Shown: positions 1 to 8,641, numbered from the stretch's first letter. The stretch is DNA of 64,000 bases from Agromyces bracchium (GCF_009709675.1 NZ_WMLB01000023.1:248001-312000), one strand, 5' to 3'. Program-made: numbers and translations. The notes: a model not told the origin generated them from the letters alone.

Positions 1-1
1 G

Positions 2-148
2 CTGACGCCCGAGCAGCAGCTCACGACCGGCGTCACCCCCGGGCTCGTCCGACTCTCGGTGGGCATCGAGAACGTCGACGACCTGAAGGCCGATCTCGAG
101 GCCGGCCTCGCGGCCGCGCGCCGGGCGAGCGAGGCCGCCCGGGTCTAG
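2..148 (+). CDS. metY: O-acetylhomoserine sulfhydrylase, C-terminal end (partial)
   Basis: Only the last 48 codons lie in the window; the gene starts upstream. The tail, with [20 protein letters not shown] followed by a short Ala/Arg end, is the typical C-terminus of the Cys/Met-metabolism PLP enzymes (MetY, MetB, MetC). MetY uses O-acetylhomoserine and sulfide to make homocysteine in the cytoplasm. The next gene on the same strand is metX, which makes O-acetylhomoserine. The pairing favours MetY over cystathionine synthase or lyase, but the PLP-binding lysine lies outside the window, so the exact member is inferred from context. A hairpin follows 19 bases after the stop. Confidence 0.75.
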   Translation: MTPEQQLTTGVTPGLVRLSVGIENVDDLKADLEAGLAAARRASEAARV

Positions 149-166
149 CACCCGAGCGCAGACGAC

Positions 167-202
167 ACGGATGCCGCGTCCCGCGAGGGGCGCGGCATCC
201 GT
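167..202. terminator. Hairpin between metY and metX, built from the GGATGCC motif
   Basis: Arms ACGGATGCCGCG (167-178) and CGCGGCATCCGT (191-202) pair perfectly over 12 bases around a 12-base loop. There is no T-run. It lies after the metY stop and before metX, so it may end or attenuate the metY transcript. Each arm contains one copy of the GGCATCCG/CGGATGCC octamer. Confidence 0.55.
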
Positions 203-262
203 CGTCTTCCGGCCCGGCGTAACAGTGCCGCGGCCGCCGACCGGGTCGGGGAGAATCGGAGC

Positions 263-1471
263 ATGGACTGGCAGACGACCTCGGAGACGGTGCCCGCGAG
301 CGTCGTGCCCGAGGCCCGCGCCGCCCACCAGCTCGCCGGGCGCGCGCCCGCGACGGGCGCCTGGCGCGAGGGCGACCCGGTCGGCGACCGTCGATTCGCG
401 AGGGTCGGCGCGCTCGAGCTCGAGTCGGGCCAGGTCCTCCCCGACGTCCGCATCGCCTACGAGACGTGGGGCACGCTCTCGCCCGCGCGCGACAACGCGG
501 TCCTCGTCCTCCACGCGCTCACGGGTGACAGCCACGTGATCGGTCCCGCGGGCCCTGCCCACGCGAGCGCGGGGTGGTGGCCGGGCGTCGTCGGTCCCGG
601 CCGCGCCATCGACACCGACCGCTCGTTCGTGGTGGCGCCGAACGTGCTGGGCGGATGCCAGGGCTCGACGGGTCCCGCCTCGCTCGCGCCCGACGGCGTG
701 GAGTGGGGGGCGCGGTTCCCGTTCCTCACGATCCGCGACCAGGTCGCCGCGCAGGCGGCGTTCGCCCGCGGCCTCGGCATCGAGCGGTTCGCGGCCGTCG
801 TCGGCGGCTCCATGGGCGCGATGCACGTGCTCGAGTGGGCGCTCATGGCACCGGAGTCGGTCGAGCGCATCGCCGTGCTCGCGGCCCCGGCAGCGACGAC
901 CGCCGACCAGATCGCACTGAACTCCGTGCAGCTCGAGGCGGTCCGCAGCGACCCCGCGTTCCGAGGCGGGGCGTACTACGACGCCCCCGACGGCGAGGGC
1001 CCCACACGCGGCCTCGCGCTCGCCCGCCGGATGGCGATGCTGAACTACCGCACGCCCGTCGAGCTCAACCAGCGCTTCGAACGCGGCTGGCAGTCCGAGC
1101 TCGATCCCCTCGGCGGCGGAGGGCGCTTCGCGGTCGAGTCGTACCTCGACTTCCACGGCAACAAGTTCACCCGACGGTTCGATGCGAACAGCTACCTCGT
1201 GCTCACCGAGGCCATGAACTCGCACGACATCGGGCGCGGTCGCGGGGGCGTCGCCGCGGCACTGGGCCGCATCGAGGCGACGACGCTCGTGCTCGGCATC
1301 GACAGCGACCGCTACTTCTCGCTCGAGGGCCAGCGCGAGATCGCCGCCGGAGTCCGGAACGCGATCCACGGCGACGAGCCGGTGGTCCTGCGTTCCGACT
1401 ACGGCCACGACGCGTTCCTCATCGAGGACGACGCCGTCGCCGCAGAGCTCCGCCGGCTCCTCGCGTCCTGA
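263..1471 (+). CDS. metX: Homoserine O-acetyltransferase
   Basis: 402-residue alpha/beta-hydrolase-fold acyltransferase that transfers an acetyl group from acetyl-CoA to L-homoserine, the first committed step to methionine. The nucleophile elbow GGSMGAMHVLEW places the catalytic Ser at residue 183. The SD of LGIDSDRYFS (about Asp349) and the His of YGHDAFL (about His382) complete the triad. The motif NVLGGCQGSTGP, typical of MetX, is at 127-138. Length is usual for the family. It follows metY, so sulfhydrylation of its product is the expected next step. ATG 263 has GAGAAT six bases upstream and no good Shine-Dalgarno, so the message may be leaderless. A succinyl-using variant cannot be excluded by eye. 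Confidence 0.93.
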   Translation: MDWQTTSETVPASVVPEARAAHQLAGRAPATGAWREGDPVGDRRFARVGALELESGQVLPDVRIAYETWGTLSPARDNAVLVLHALTGDSHVIGPAGPAHASAGWWPGVVGPGRAIDTDRSFVVAPNVLGGCQGSTGPASLAPDGVEWGARFPFLTIRDQVAAQAAFARGLGIERFAAVVGGSMGAMHVLEWALMAPESVERIAVLAAPAATTADQIALNSVQLEAVRSDPAFRGGAYYDAPDGEGPTRGLALARRMAMLNYRTPVELNQRFERGWQSELDPLGGGGRFAVESYLDFHGNKFTRRFDANSYLVLTEAMNSHDIGRGRGGVAAALGRIEATTLVLGIDSDRYFSLEGQREIAAGVRNAIHGDEPVVLRSDYGHDAFLIEDDAVAAELRRLLAS

Positions 1472-1595
1472 CCGGATCCGGACTTCGCACCCCGCTTCAG
1501 GCCTTCTGTCCCGCATACGGGGGACGTTCTGAGCTATCTTCGAGAAGGACGATGCCGCGTTGCGCGAGCGACGGCCCGAACAGGCAGGGGGTGGC

Positions 1596-2753
1596 ATGCG
1601 GCGGATCGACAAGGAGCGCGACCGGCTGCTGCGTCGTCTCGCGCGGGTCGGCGGGCTCACGGGCGCCGCCGTCGCGCTCGCCTGCATCGTCGTTCCCGGT
1701 GCGATCGGCCCGTCCCGGTTCGCCCTCGCCGCGGCCCTCGTCGTCGGCATGGCGGTCCTCATCGGCCTCGCGACCGCTCGCGGCGCACTCGCGGCGACGA
1801 TCGGCGCGATGGCCGCCGCCACGGTGCTGCTGCTCGTCATCGGCCTCGATCCGACGCTCGATCCGGCGGGGGCGAGCGCGATGGCCGCCGTCGGGGCGCT
1901 GTCCACCGCCGCCCTCGCGATCCCGCTCGTCGTCCGGCCGGCGGGTCCGGCGGTCATCGTGGCGAGCGCCGCGTCGATCCTCGTCGCCCTGGGCGCGTCC
2001 GCGGCGTCCGGCGCCGACGTCCGCCTCGTGGTCGTGGCCACGGTCGCCGGCTGGATCGCGTGCGGGATCGTCGGGATCTGGCTCGCGCGGGCCATCGACC
2101 GCGCCGCGGAGCGGATCGACGAGGTGGGCCGTGCGCACGAGGCCGAGCGGCTCGCGAGCGAATCGGAGGCCCAGCAGCGCCAGGACGCTCGCGTGCTGCA
2201 CGACACCGTCCTCGCCACGTTGAGCCTCCTCGCCCACTCCGGCGTCGGGGTCGAGACCGGTCCGCTGCGCCAGCAGGCCGGGGACGACGCGCGTCTGCTC
2301 AAGCAGCTGCGGCTCGGAGCGCCGCTCGACAACGGTTCGAGCGCGATCTTCTCCCCCGAGTCCTCCGACGAGGGCCTCGGTGCCACGTTCGAGTCCGTCC
2401 GGCAGCGCTTCGCGCGACTCGGACTCGACGTCAACTGGCACGGCGCCAACCACCTCGTGCTTCCGAAGGACGCCCTCGACGCCCTGCTCGGTGCACTGGG
2501 CGAGTGCCTCGAGAACGTCCGCCGGCACGCCGGCGTGAGCGTCGCGGACGTCACCGTGACCGACGACGAGCACACGGTCCGCGCGATGGTGACGGACCAG
2601 GGCGCCGGATTCGAGCCCGCGGCGGTCGATCCGGCGCGCCTCGGGTTCGCCGAGTCGGTCGTCGGGCGGCTGCACGCCGTCGGCGGTCGGGCGAGGGTCT
2701 TCAGCTCGCCGGGGTCGGGGACGACGGTCATGCTGGAGGTGCCGAAGCCGTGA
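1596..2753 (+). CDS. NarL-family sensor histidine kinase
   Basis: 385-residue membrane kinase. Residues 18-165 hold several hydrophobic segments with very short loops, so the signal is probably sensed in or near the membrane. A linker rich in Glu and Arg leads to the HisKA_3-type phosphoacceptor LHDTVLATLSLLA (His202). The C-terminus has an N-box (ECLENVRRHA), a G1 box (DQGAGF) and a G2 region (LGFAESVVGRL followed by SPGSGTTV), so the ATPase looks intact. ATG 1596 is chosen because CAGGCAGGGGG lies just upstream; a TTG 36 bases earlier is possible. The stop overlaps the GTG of the next gene (GTGA), indicating translational coupling with the next two genes. A TATCTT hexamer at 1535-1540 may be its -10. 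Ligand unknown. Confidence 0.85.
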   Translation: MRRIDKERDRLLRRLARVGGLTGAAVALACIVVPGAIGPSRFALAAALVVGMAVLIGLATARGALAATIGAMAAATVLLLVIGLDPTLDPAGASAMAAVGALSTAALAIPLVVRPAGPAVIVASAASILVALGASAASGADVRLVVVATVAGWIACGIVGIWLARAIDRAAERIDEVGRAHEAERLASESEAQQRQDARVLHDTVLATLSLLAHSGVGVETGPLRQQAGDDARLLKQLRLGAPLDNGSSAIFSPESSDEGLGATFESVRQRFARLGLDVNWHGANHLVLPKDALDALLGALGECLENVRRHAGVSVADVTVTDDEHTVRAMVTDQGAGFEPAAVDPARLGFAESVVGRLHAVGGRARVFSSPGSGTTVMLEVPKP

Positions 2754-4060
2754 ACCCCTTCCGCCGGACCCACGAGGCCGAGGCCTCGCCCGACACCACC
2801 CACGAGATCCAGTTCGATCGCCCGAGACGATCGGCCCGCGCCGCCGAGGACATCCGGAGCGCCCACGGCGGTCGCCGCCTCGCGGTCGGCATCACCGCGG
2901 CCGCGGGCGTCATCGTCCTCGCCCACTTCGCCCATGCGGTGGGGCTCGTCGGCGTCTTCCCACCCGGGACTGGCTCGGGTCCCGCGTGGATCGCGTTCGC
3001 GATCGTCGCGGTCGCGACCGTCGTCGCCACCCGCGGCCTCACCCGCGTGGCCGACTGGACGCACGTGCTCATCCTCGCCGCGCTCGCCGTTCCCGTCGCG
3101 ATGGACCTCTCGGCGACCGCGGGCCTCCTGCACCTCGGCATCACGCCGACGGCCGCTCCGGCCGCCGCGGCGCTGCTCCTCCCGGTCGCGGCGCTCCGCG
3201 AGACGCGGACCCCGGTTGCGGCGTCGGCCGTCATCGCCGTCGTCCTCGCGGTCGCCGCGCTCCTCCAGGCGGAGACGGCCCGATCGTGGACCGTGGCCGG
3301 TCTGGCGATCGCGGCCACCGCGGTCGTGCCGGTGGTGCTCGTCGCGATCGGCGTCCGCGGGTTCCGCCGACTCGTGGGTCGCGAGCTCGACCTCTCGCTG
3401 GTGCAGTCGACCGTCGCGACCCCGCGCTCCGCCGTCGGCATGCGCGCCTCCGAGGAACTCGCGGAACTCGACTACGACGCCGAGGCGCTGCTCGAGGACG
3501 TGGGGTCCGGCCGGATCTCGATCCCGCTGCCCGCCGATGCCGCCGACCGGGCGAGCAGCCTCGCCGCCCGGTTGCGCATCCGGCTCATCGAGGGACGCAC
3601 CGACACGTGGCTGCGCCACGCGGTCACCGAGTCGGCGTACCTCAGCCGACGCGTCAGCGTCGACGACGCGCAGGGCCTGGCCGGCCTGCTCTCGCCCGCG
3701 CAGCGCGAGGGACTCCTGCTCGCGCTCTGGCTCGTCGCCGGGCAGCGACGACGCAAGGCGAACGAGCCGCCGCTGGAGGTCCGCGTCCGCTGCCGCGAGA
3801 GCGAGATCGGCCCGCCTGACGACGACGATCCGGAGGACGGATCGCGCTCGGCCGAACTGGCCGCCGTCGCGATCGGGCTCGACGTGTCCGGCCTCCCGGC
3901 GCGTCGCGTCGATGCGGCGGCATGGGATGCACTCGATAATGTCGGTGTACACGAGATCGTCCCGGGTCCTGAGGGGTTCCGGATCGAGCTCGAGTGCCGG
4001 ATCGACCCCACGGTCCGGAATCCGGCGCCGCCCAGCGCCGTCAACCCGAGGGGAGCCTGA
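2750..4060 (+). CDS. Membrane protein between kinase and response regulator, unknown function
   Basis: 436 residues. After a charged N-terminus (1-42), about six hydrophobic segments occupy residues 43-200, a layout like the neighbouring kinase. Residues 201-436 are soluble and start with a regulator-like helical stretch. I see no H-box, N-box, or DxGxG ATP-binding motif, so it is not an active kinase by sequence. The stretch LSPAQREGLLLALWLVAGQR lies about where the N-box of a kinase would be, and the whole may be a degenerate kinase. GTG 2750 overlaps the kinase stop and its own stop is one base before the regulator start. The three genes form one unit, so this is probably a partner or modulator of the two-component pair. 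Function unproven. Confidence 0.7.
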   Translation: MNPFRRTHEAEASPDTTHEIQFDRPRRSARAAEDIRSAHGGRRLAVGITAAAGVIVLAHFAHAVGLVGVFPPGTGSGPAWIAFAIVAVATVVATRGLTRVADWTHVLILAALAVPVAMDLSATAGLLHLGITPTAAPAAAALLLPVAALRETRTPVAASAVIAVVLAVAALLQAETARSWTVAGLAIAATAVVPVVLVAIGVRGFRRLVGRELDLSLVQSTVATPRSAVGMRASEELAELDYDAEALLEDVGSGRISIPLPADAADRASSLAARLRIRLIEGRTDTWLRHAVTESAYLSRRVSVDDAQGLAGLLSPAQREGLLLALWLVAGQRRRKANEPPLEVRVRCRESEIGPPDDDDPEDGSRSAELAAVAIGLDVSGLPARRVDAAAWDALDNVGVHEIVPGPEGFRIELECRIDPTVRNPAPPSAVNPRGA

Positions 4061-4061
4061 C

Positions 4062-4715
4062 GTGCCCGAACCCGCGCTGCCGCCCATCCGACTCGCCGTC
4101 GTGGACGATCACCGCATGCTGCTCGGCGCCCTGACCGAGTGGCTGCGCGGCGCGACCGACGACGTCGACCTCGTCGCCGCCGTGCCGTCGTGGTCCGAAC
4201 TGCTCGCGAACCCGGAGTTCCCGGTCGACGTGGTGCTGCTCGACCTCGACCTCCGCGACAACATCCCGATCTCGATCAAGCTGTCGACGCTGAAGTCGGC
4301 GGGCGTGCGCACGATGCTCATGAGCACGTACTCCGAGCCGGCGGTCGTCCGCGAGGCGCTCGGCGCCGGCGCGCTCGGCTACCTCGTCAAGTCCGAACCG
4401 GTCGAGACGATCGTCGAGGCCATCCGCGCGGCGCGGAACGGCGAGCAGTACCTGTCGCAGGAGCTCGAGGACGCGCTGCAGACCGATGGCGCGGCGCCGC
4501 GTCTCAGCGCCCAGGAGCGCCGCGTGATGGCGCTCTACGGCGCGGGTCAGCCCGTCAAGGCGGTCGCGTTCCAGCTCGGCATCTCCGAGGAGACCGCGAA
4601 GAGCTACCTCAAGCGCATCCGCGAGAAGTACCGCCTCGCCGGCTACGACGTCGGCACGAAGGTCGCGCTCCGGAAGCGCGCGATCGCCGACGGCATCCTG
4701 CTGCAGTCCGAGTAG
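4062..4715 (+). CDS. LuxR/NarL-family response regulator
   Basis: 217 residues. The N-terminal receiver has the acidic pair in VVDDHRML, the phospho-acceptor Asp61 in VLLDLDLRD, a switch Thr/Ser in MLMSTYSEP and the conserved Lys in YLVKSEPVE. The C-terminus carries a LuxR-type helix-turn-helix (LSAQERRVMALYGAGQ and the recognition region ISEETAKSYLKRIREKYR). It should be phosphorylated by the kinase encoded two genes upstream and bind DNA as a dimer. GTG 4062 is preceded by GAGGGGAGCC and follows the previous stop by one base. The gene ends 10 bases from the convergent MFS gene, with no visible terminator between. Confidence 0.9.
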   Translation: MPEPALPPIRLAVVDDHRMLLGALTEWLRGATDDVDLVAAVPSWSELLANPEFPVDVVLLDLDLRDNIPISIKLSTLKSAGVRTMLMSTYSEPAVVREALGAGALGYLVKSEPVETIVEAIRAARNGEQYLSQELEDALQTDGAAPRLSAQERRVMALYGAGQPVKAVAFQLGISEETAKSYLKRIREKYRLAGYDVGTKVALRKRAIADGILLQSE

Positions 4716-4725
4716 GCCCGCGTCC

Positions 4726-6000
4726 TCAGTCGCCGATCGCGCCGAACGCCCCGGTCACCGAGGGCAGGGGGATGCCGCGGCGCTGTCGCGCCCGGTCGAG
4801 CGCGAAGGTGCCGACCGCGAGCATGATGCCCGCGATGGTGAGCAGCAGGCCGACCCAGACCGGGGCGACGTAGCCGAGTCCGGCGCCGATGACCATTCCG
4901 CCGAGGATCGCGCCGAGGCTGTTGCCGATGTTCAGGGCCGAATGGTTCAGGGCGGCGGCGATCGACTGGCTGTCGCGTGCGACGTCCATGAGGCGGGCCT
5001 GGATGGTGGGCGACAGTGCCGCAGCGGACGCGCCGACGAGGAAGACGCCGACGCCCAGGCCGAGCGGATGCCCCGCCGTGAAGCCGAGCAGGACGAGCGC
5101 GCCGGCGAGGACCGCGAAGAACAGGTACATCGATCGTCGCACGCTCCAGTCGGCGAGCCGCCCGCCGACGAGGTTGCCGATCGTCATGCCGAGGCCGAAG
5201 ACGACGAGCACGAACGGCACGGCGCCCGCGGGCAGTCCGGTCACCTCGGTCGCGAGCGGCGCGACGTAGCTGTAGACGGAGAACAGGCCGCCGAACCCGA
5301 TGGCTCCGATCGCGAGGGCGAACCACGCCTGCGCGCGGGTGAAGATGCGCAGCTCCCGCTTCATGGTGGCGGCGGCGTCGCCGGGCTGCCACGGCACGGC
5401 GACCGCGACGGCGAGGAACGTGGCGACGAAGATGGCGGCGACCGCGAGGTAGGCGATGCGCCATCCGGCCTGCTGACCGAGCCAGGTGATGAGCGGGACC
5501 CCGAGGACGTTGGCGATGGTGAGCCCCGAGAGCACGAGCGCGACGCCGCGGGCGCGCTTGCCCGGGCCCATGAGGCTCGCGGCGACGAGCGAGGCGATGC
5601 CGAAGTAGGCGCCGTGCGGGAGCGCCGCGACGAAGCGCGCGGCCACGACGAGTTCGAACGTCGGGAGCAGCGCCGAGGCGATCGTGCCGAGGCTGAACGC
5701 GGCGAGGAGCGCGAGGAGGAGTCGCTTGCGCGGCCAGCGCGCGGCGGCGGCCGCGATCGTGGGGGCGCCGACGACCACACCGAGCGCGTAGGCGGAGATG
5801 ATCCAGCCGGCCGCGGCGTTCGCGGCATCCGTCGACTCGGCCGAGAGGCCCGGCAGCAGGTCGGCGGCCATGTCGGGCAGCAGGCCCATCGCGACGAACT
5901 CGGTCGCGCCGATGCCGAAGCCGCCCATCGCGAGCGCGAGGAGGGCGAAGCGGATGCGGGCCGGCGACGGCGTCGTCGGCCCGTTGGTCTCGGGGGTCAC
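4726..6000 (-). CDS. MFS transporter, DHA1 family (AraJ/SotB/CmlA-like exporter)
   Basis: 424 residues with about twelve hydrophobic helices. The first helix carries GGFGIGATEFVAMGLLPDMA, a signature of the DHA1 drug/sugar exporter group that includes AraJ, SotB and CmlA. The loop 2-3 region has the family pattern around RWPRKR. It should export a small molecule by proton antiport; the substrate cannot be read from sequence. The start is uncertain: GTG 6000 gives the usual short N-terminus, while an in-frame TTG at 6036 would add 12 residues. Neither has a clear Shine-Dalgarno. It lies downstream of the thiamine-binding-protein gene on the same strand, 107 bases away. Confidence 0.83.
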   Translation of the reverse strand: MTPETNGPTTPSPARIRFALLALAMGGFGIGATEFVAMGLLPDMAADLLPGLSAESTDAANAAAGWIISAYALGVVVGAPTIAAAAARWPRKRLLLALLAAFSLGTIASALLPTFELVVAARFVAALPHGAYFGIASLVAASLMGPGKRARGVALVLSGLTIANVLGVPLITWLGQQAGWRIAYLAVAAIFVATFLAVAVAVPWQPGDAAATMKRELRIFTRAQAWFALAIGAIGFGGLFSVYSYVAPLATEVTGLPAGAVPFVLVVFGLGMTIGNLVGGRLADWSVRRSMYLFFAVLAGALVLLGFTAGHPLGLGVGVFLVGASAAALSPTIQARLMDVARDSQSIAAALNHSALNIGNSLGAILGGMVIGAGLGYVAPVWVGLLLTIAGIMLAVGTFALDRARQRRGIPLPSVTGAFGAIGD

Positions 6001-6107
6001 CGTTCGATCATCGCACGGATCGAATCGATTCGACAAACGGTCCGTCGGCCCGGACGTCGGGCCCCGACGTCATGTCCCGGGAGCCGACGGCCCCGCGATC
6101 CGCGGAC

Positions 6108-6416
6108 TCAGCCGTCGTTCTCGATGGCCGCCTCGAGCCGATCGACCTTCGCGTCGAGCTCGCCCGTGTACCCGGGACGGATGTCGGCCTTCAGCACGAG
6201 GGAGACCCGCGAACCGTACTCGGCGACCGCGTCGCACGCCTCCTTCACGACCCGCATCACCTCGTCCCACTCCCCCTCGATCTCGGTGAACATGGACGTC
6301 GTGCGGTTCGGCAGGCCCGACTCGCGGACGATCCGCACGGCGGCGGCCACCGCGTCGTGCACCGACCCGTCGCTCCGTCCCGTCCCACTCGGTGCGACCG
6401 AGAACGCCACCAGCAT
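6108..6416 (-). CDS. MTH1187/YkoF-type thiamine-binding protein
   Basis: 102 residues, the usual length for the UPF0045/MTH1187 family: small ferredoxin-like proteins that assemble as tetramers and bind thiamine or related molecules in the cytoplasm. Recognisable features are the N-terminal MLVAFSVAPSGTG strand, the TTSMFTEIEGEWDEVM segment and the closing IRPGYTGELDAKVDRLE. The start ATG 6416 has a strong GGGAGGAATTCGG leader, so this gene is not leaderless. It lies between a membrane transferase gene upstream and the MFS exporter downstream; a shared role with the exporter is possible but not shown. Confidence 0.82.
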   Translation of the reverse strand: MLVAFSVAPSGTGRSDGSVHDAVAAAVRIVRESGLPNRTTSMFTEIEGEWDEVMRVVKEACDAVAEYGSRVSLVLKADIRPGYTGELDAKVDRLEAAIENDG

Positions 6417-6456
6417 CCGAATTCCTCCCAGGGTCGACGGCGCGGGGCGCCGGAGG

Positions 6457-7728
6457 TCACGACGCCGTTCGAGGGCGCCGGTCGCTCCCAGCCTGCCACA
6501 CCGAGCGCACCGACCATCCGAGCAGGACGCACAGCAGCACGGCCTTCACCGTGAGCAGCAGCACGAACCCCGGATTGGCGATGAGCAGCCACGCGTACCA
6601 GTACGGGTAGATCACGTGCGTGAGCACGGCGATCGCCGCCGCGAGCGCCGCGGGCGTGAGGAAGCGGGCGCCGCCGAGCACCAGGCCGAGCACGACCGGG
6701 GCAGCGAGCCACGTGACGAACTGCGGCGACCCGACCTTGTTGGCGATCATGAGCACCGCGGTGAAGGCGACGGCGAGCGGCGGCAGCAGCGCGCCGACGT
6801 GCGCGGCGCGCCTCGCGGCGCGCACGCCGACCGCGAGCACCGCGGCGAGTCCGACCAGCATGAGCGGCGTGGTGAGCGCGGCCGCGACATCCGCCCCCGG
6901 ACCCTCGATCTGGAACGTCAGGATGTCACGGTCGTAGACGATCGTCGCCGCATCGGTGCCCGCCACGATCCACCACAGCCAGATCACCGCGAGCGGCGCC
7001 TCGATCTGCAGCCCGCGCCCGGCCTGCTCGGCGACGAAGCCGAACGCGTTCGCACCCGAACCGGCGAGCAGGCTCACGCCGACGATCGCGATCGACAGCG
7101 ACGCGACGACCGTGAACACCTCGAACCGGCGCCGGAGCGCGACGAGCATCGCCGCCACGAGCGCGGCCGGCCACACCTTGATCCACGTCGCGATCGTGAC
7201 GAGCACGGCGGCCACGCGGGGTCGCCCTGCCGCCCAGAGCAGGCCGAGGAGCGCGAAGGGCACGGTGACGGCGTCGAGGCGGCCGAGCGCGATCGGGCCG
7301 AGGAGCGCGAGGAAGGCGAGCCACCACCAGGCCGCGGCCCGGCGTCGCCGGGAGAGGACGCCGCGCCCGAGGAGCACCGAGAACGCGATCGCGTCGAGGA
7401 ACGTCACCATGCCGAGCCAGGTCACGCCGTACCAGGCGGCGCCGAACGCGAGCGCCGCCGTCATGGGGGCGAACGCCAGGATCGGGTACACCCATGGCGT
7501 GTCGATGCCCATGCGGAGGAATCCGAGCTGCGCGGTCTCGGCCCAGACCCGGTACACGGCCGTGACATCGCCGAGCGGCCAACCCGGCGCGTAGAGGTTC
7601 AGCAGGGCGAGCCCGAGGTGCACCGCGCCGAACGCGACCCACAGGGCGGTCCGCCCGCCGAGACGCGGGCGCCGCCGACGCGGGGCTCCCGGGCGGTGCC
7701 CCGCGACCTCGGTGCCGGACTCCGCCAT
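6457..7728 (-). CDS. GT87-like polytopic membrane glycosyltransferase
   Basis: 423 residues with roughly ten hydrophobic segments after a basic, Pro/Arg-rich N-terminus. The pattern (YAPGWPLGDVTAVYRVWAE in the first outer loop, then GIDTPWVYP) resembles the GT87/DUF2029 family of GT-C-fold transferases, which in actinobacteria add mannose or arabinose to lipid-linked glycans from polyprenyl-phosphate donors. The acidic Asp in the first periplasmic loop is the expected catalytic base. Substrate unknown. TAGGCT lies eight bases before ATG 7728, consistent with a leaderless message. A GGCATCCG copy sits between that box and the start codon. Confidence 0.75.
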   Translation of the reverse strand: MAESGTEVAGHRPGAPRRRRPRLGGRTALWVAFGAVHLGLALLNLYAPGWPLGDVTAVYRVWAETAQLGFLRMGIDTPWVYPILAFAPMTAALAFGAAWYGVTWLGMVTFLDAIAFSVLLGRGVLSRRRRAAAWWWLAFLALLGPIALGRLDAVTVPFALLGLLWAAGRPRVAAVLVTIATWIKVWPAALVAAMLVALRRRFEVFTVVASLSIAIVGVSLLAGSGANAFGFVAEQAGRGLQIEAPLAVIWLWWIVAGTDAATIVYDRDILTFQIEGPGADVAAALTTPLMLVGLAAVLAVGVRAARRAAHVGALLPPLAVAFTAVLMIANKVGSPQFVTWLAAPVVLGLVLGGARFLTPAALAAAIAVLTHVIYPYWYAWLLIANPGFVLLLTVKAVLLCVLLGWSVRSVWQAGSDRRPRTAS

Positions 7729-7736
7729 GGCATCCG

Positions 7737-7742
7737 AGCCTA
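7737..7742 (-). promoter_or_regulatory. -10 box (TAGGCT), leaderless, for the GT87-like gene
   Basis: TAGGCT on the minus strand ends eight bases before ATG 7728. No Shine-Dalgarno is present between, so transcription probably starts at or next to the A of the start codon. Confidence 0.5.
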
Positions 7743-7765
7743 GCCGCGCGCCGCCCGCGACCCGC

Positions 7766-8617
7766 TCAGCGTCGCAGCAGGCCGCCGACGACGGCCGGCA
7801 CCGCGTGCGCCACGTCGAGCGCGGTCACCGGCCCGCCCTCCCACGCATCGCTCGCGCGGCGTGCGGCCTCGGAGTGGATGAGCGCGGCCGTCGCGGCGAG
7901 GTGCGTGATCGCGGCGGCGTCGTGCGCGAGGCGCTCGTGGTGGGTGGCCGCGAGCGCGCCGATGATGCCGCCGAGGACGTCCCCGGTGCCGGCGCTCGCG
8001 AGCCAGTGCGTCGACTCCGTCACGGTGATCCTCGTGCCGTCCGGATCGCACAGGTGCGTGACCGCGCCCTTCAGGAGGACCGCGACACGCAGCTGCTGCG
8101 CGGTGCGCTCGGCCCAGGCGGCGGGATCGGCGTCGATCTCCTCCACGGTGCACGGGATGTCGCGGTCGTGCAGCAGGCGCGCGAGTTCCCTGCGGTGCGG
8201 CGTGATCACGGTCGGCCCGGTGTGCGAGCCCACGAGGTCGAGCCCGCCCGCGTCGAGCACCGACGGCAGGCCGGACGCGAGGGCGTGCTGCAGTTCTCCC
8301 GCGAGCCGGAACGATCGGTTCGTCGAGTCCATGCCGGACCCGAGCAGCCACGCCTGCACGCGACCCGGGACGGCGACCGTCTCGGGACGCGCGGCGAGGA
8401 CCGCCTGCCGCACCGCGCGCGGACCGGTGAACCGCACCATGCCGACCCCGGTCCGGTGCGCGGCCTCGACGCCGAGCACCGCCGCGCCGGGATAGTCGGG
8501 CGAGCCCGTGATGACGCCGAGGACGCCGCGGCGGTACTTGTCGTCATCCGCGCCAGGCTCGCTCAGCCATGCGGATGCGTCGTCGAGCGTCCATTCGCGC
8601 CACGTCCCGGTCACCAT
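7766..8617 (-). CDS. nnrD: ADP-dependent (S)-NAD(P)H-hydrate dehydratase
   Basis: 283 residues, ribokinase-like fold. The enzyme removes water from damaged, hydrated NADH or NADPH using ADP, as part of cytoplasmic metabolite repair. The C-terminal signature SAGTGDVLGGIIGALAA carries the conserved GTGD with the catalytic Asp; ITGSPDYPGAAVLGVEAAHR near the N-terminus and the PHRREL motif are also family hallmarks. The epimerase domain (NnrE), often fused at the N-terminus, is absent, so this is the stand-alone dehydratase. ATG 8617 is preceded seven bases away by TATCGT, a leaderless pattern. The gene is divergent from the HAD hydrolase gene with 24 bases between the starts. Confidence 0.88.
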   Translation of the reverse strand: MVTGTWREWTLDDASAWLSEPGADDDKYRRGVLGVITGSPDYPGAAVLGVEAAHRTGVGMVRFTGPRAVRQAVLAARPETVAVPGRVQAWLLGSGMDSTNRSFRLAGELQHALASGLPSVLDAGGLDLVGSHTGPTVITPHRRELARLLHDRDIPCTVEEIDADPAAWAERTAQQLRVAVLLKGAVTHLCDPDGTRITVTESTHWLASAGTGDVLGGIIGALAATHHERLAHDAAAITHLAATAALIHSEAARRASDAWEGGPVTALDVAHAVPAVVGGLLRR

Positions 8618-8624
8618 GGTTCCA

Positions 8625-8630
8625 ACGATA
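8625..8630 (-). promoter_or_regulatory. -10 box (TATCGT), leaderless, for nnrD
   Basis: TATCGT on the minus strand ends seven bases before ATG 8617. It overlaps the divergent -10 box at 8629-8634 by two bases. Confidence 0.5.
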
Positions 8631-8634
8631 GGTT
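8629..8634 (+). promoter_or_regulatory. -10 box (TAGGTT), leaderless, for the HAD hydrolase
   Basis: TAGGTT ends seven bases before ATG 8642 and overlaps the minus-strand TATCGT of nnrD. The spacing supports ATG 8642 rather than ATG 8636, which would leave a single base. Confidence 0.45.
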
Positions 8635-8641
8635 GATGGGC

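Noticed and set aside
6001-6036. N-terminal extension of the MFS protein from TTG 6036
   Set aside because: It adds a polar stretch not typical of the family and has no Shine-Dalgarno; GTG 6000 is kept, with low certainty.
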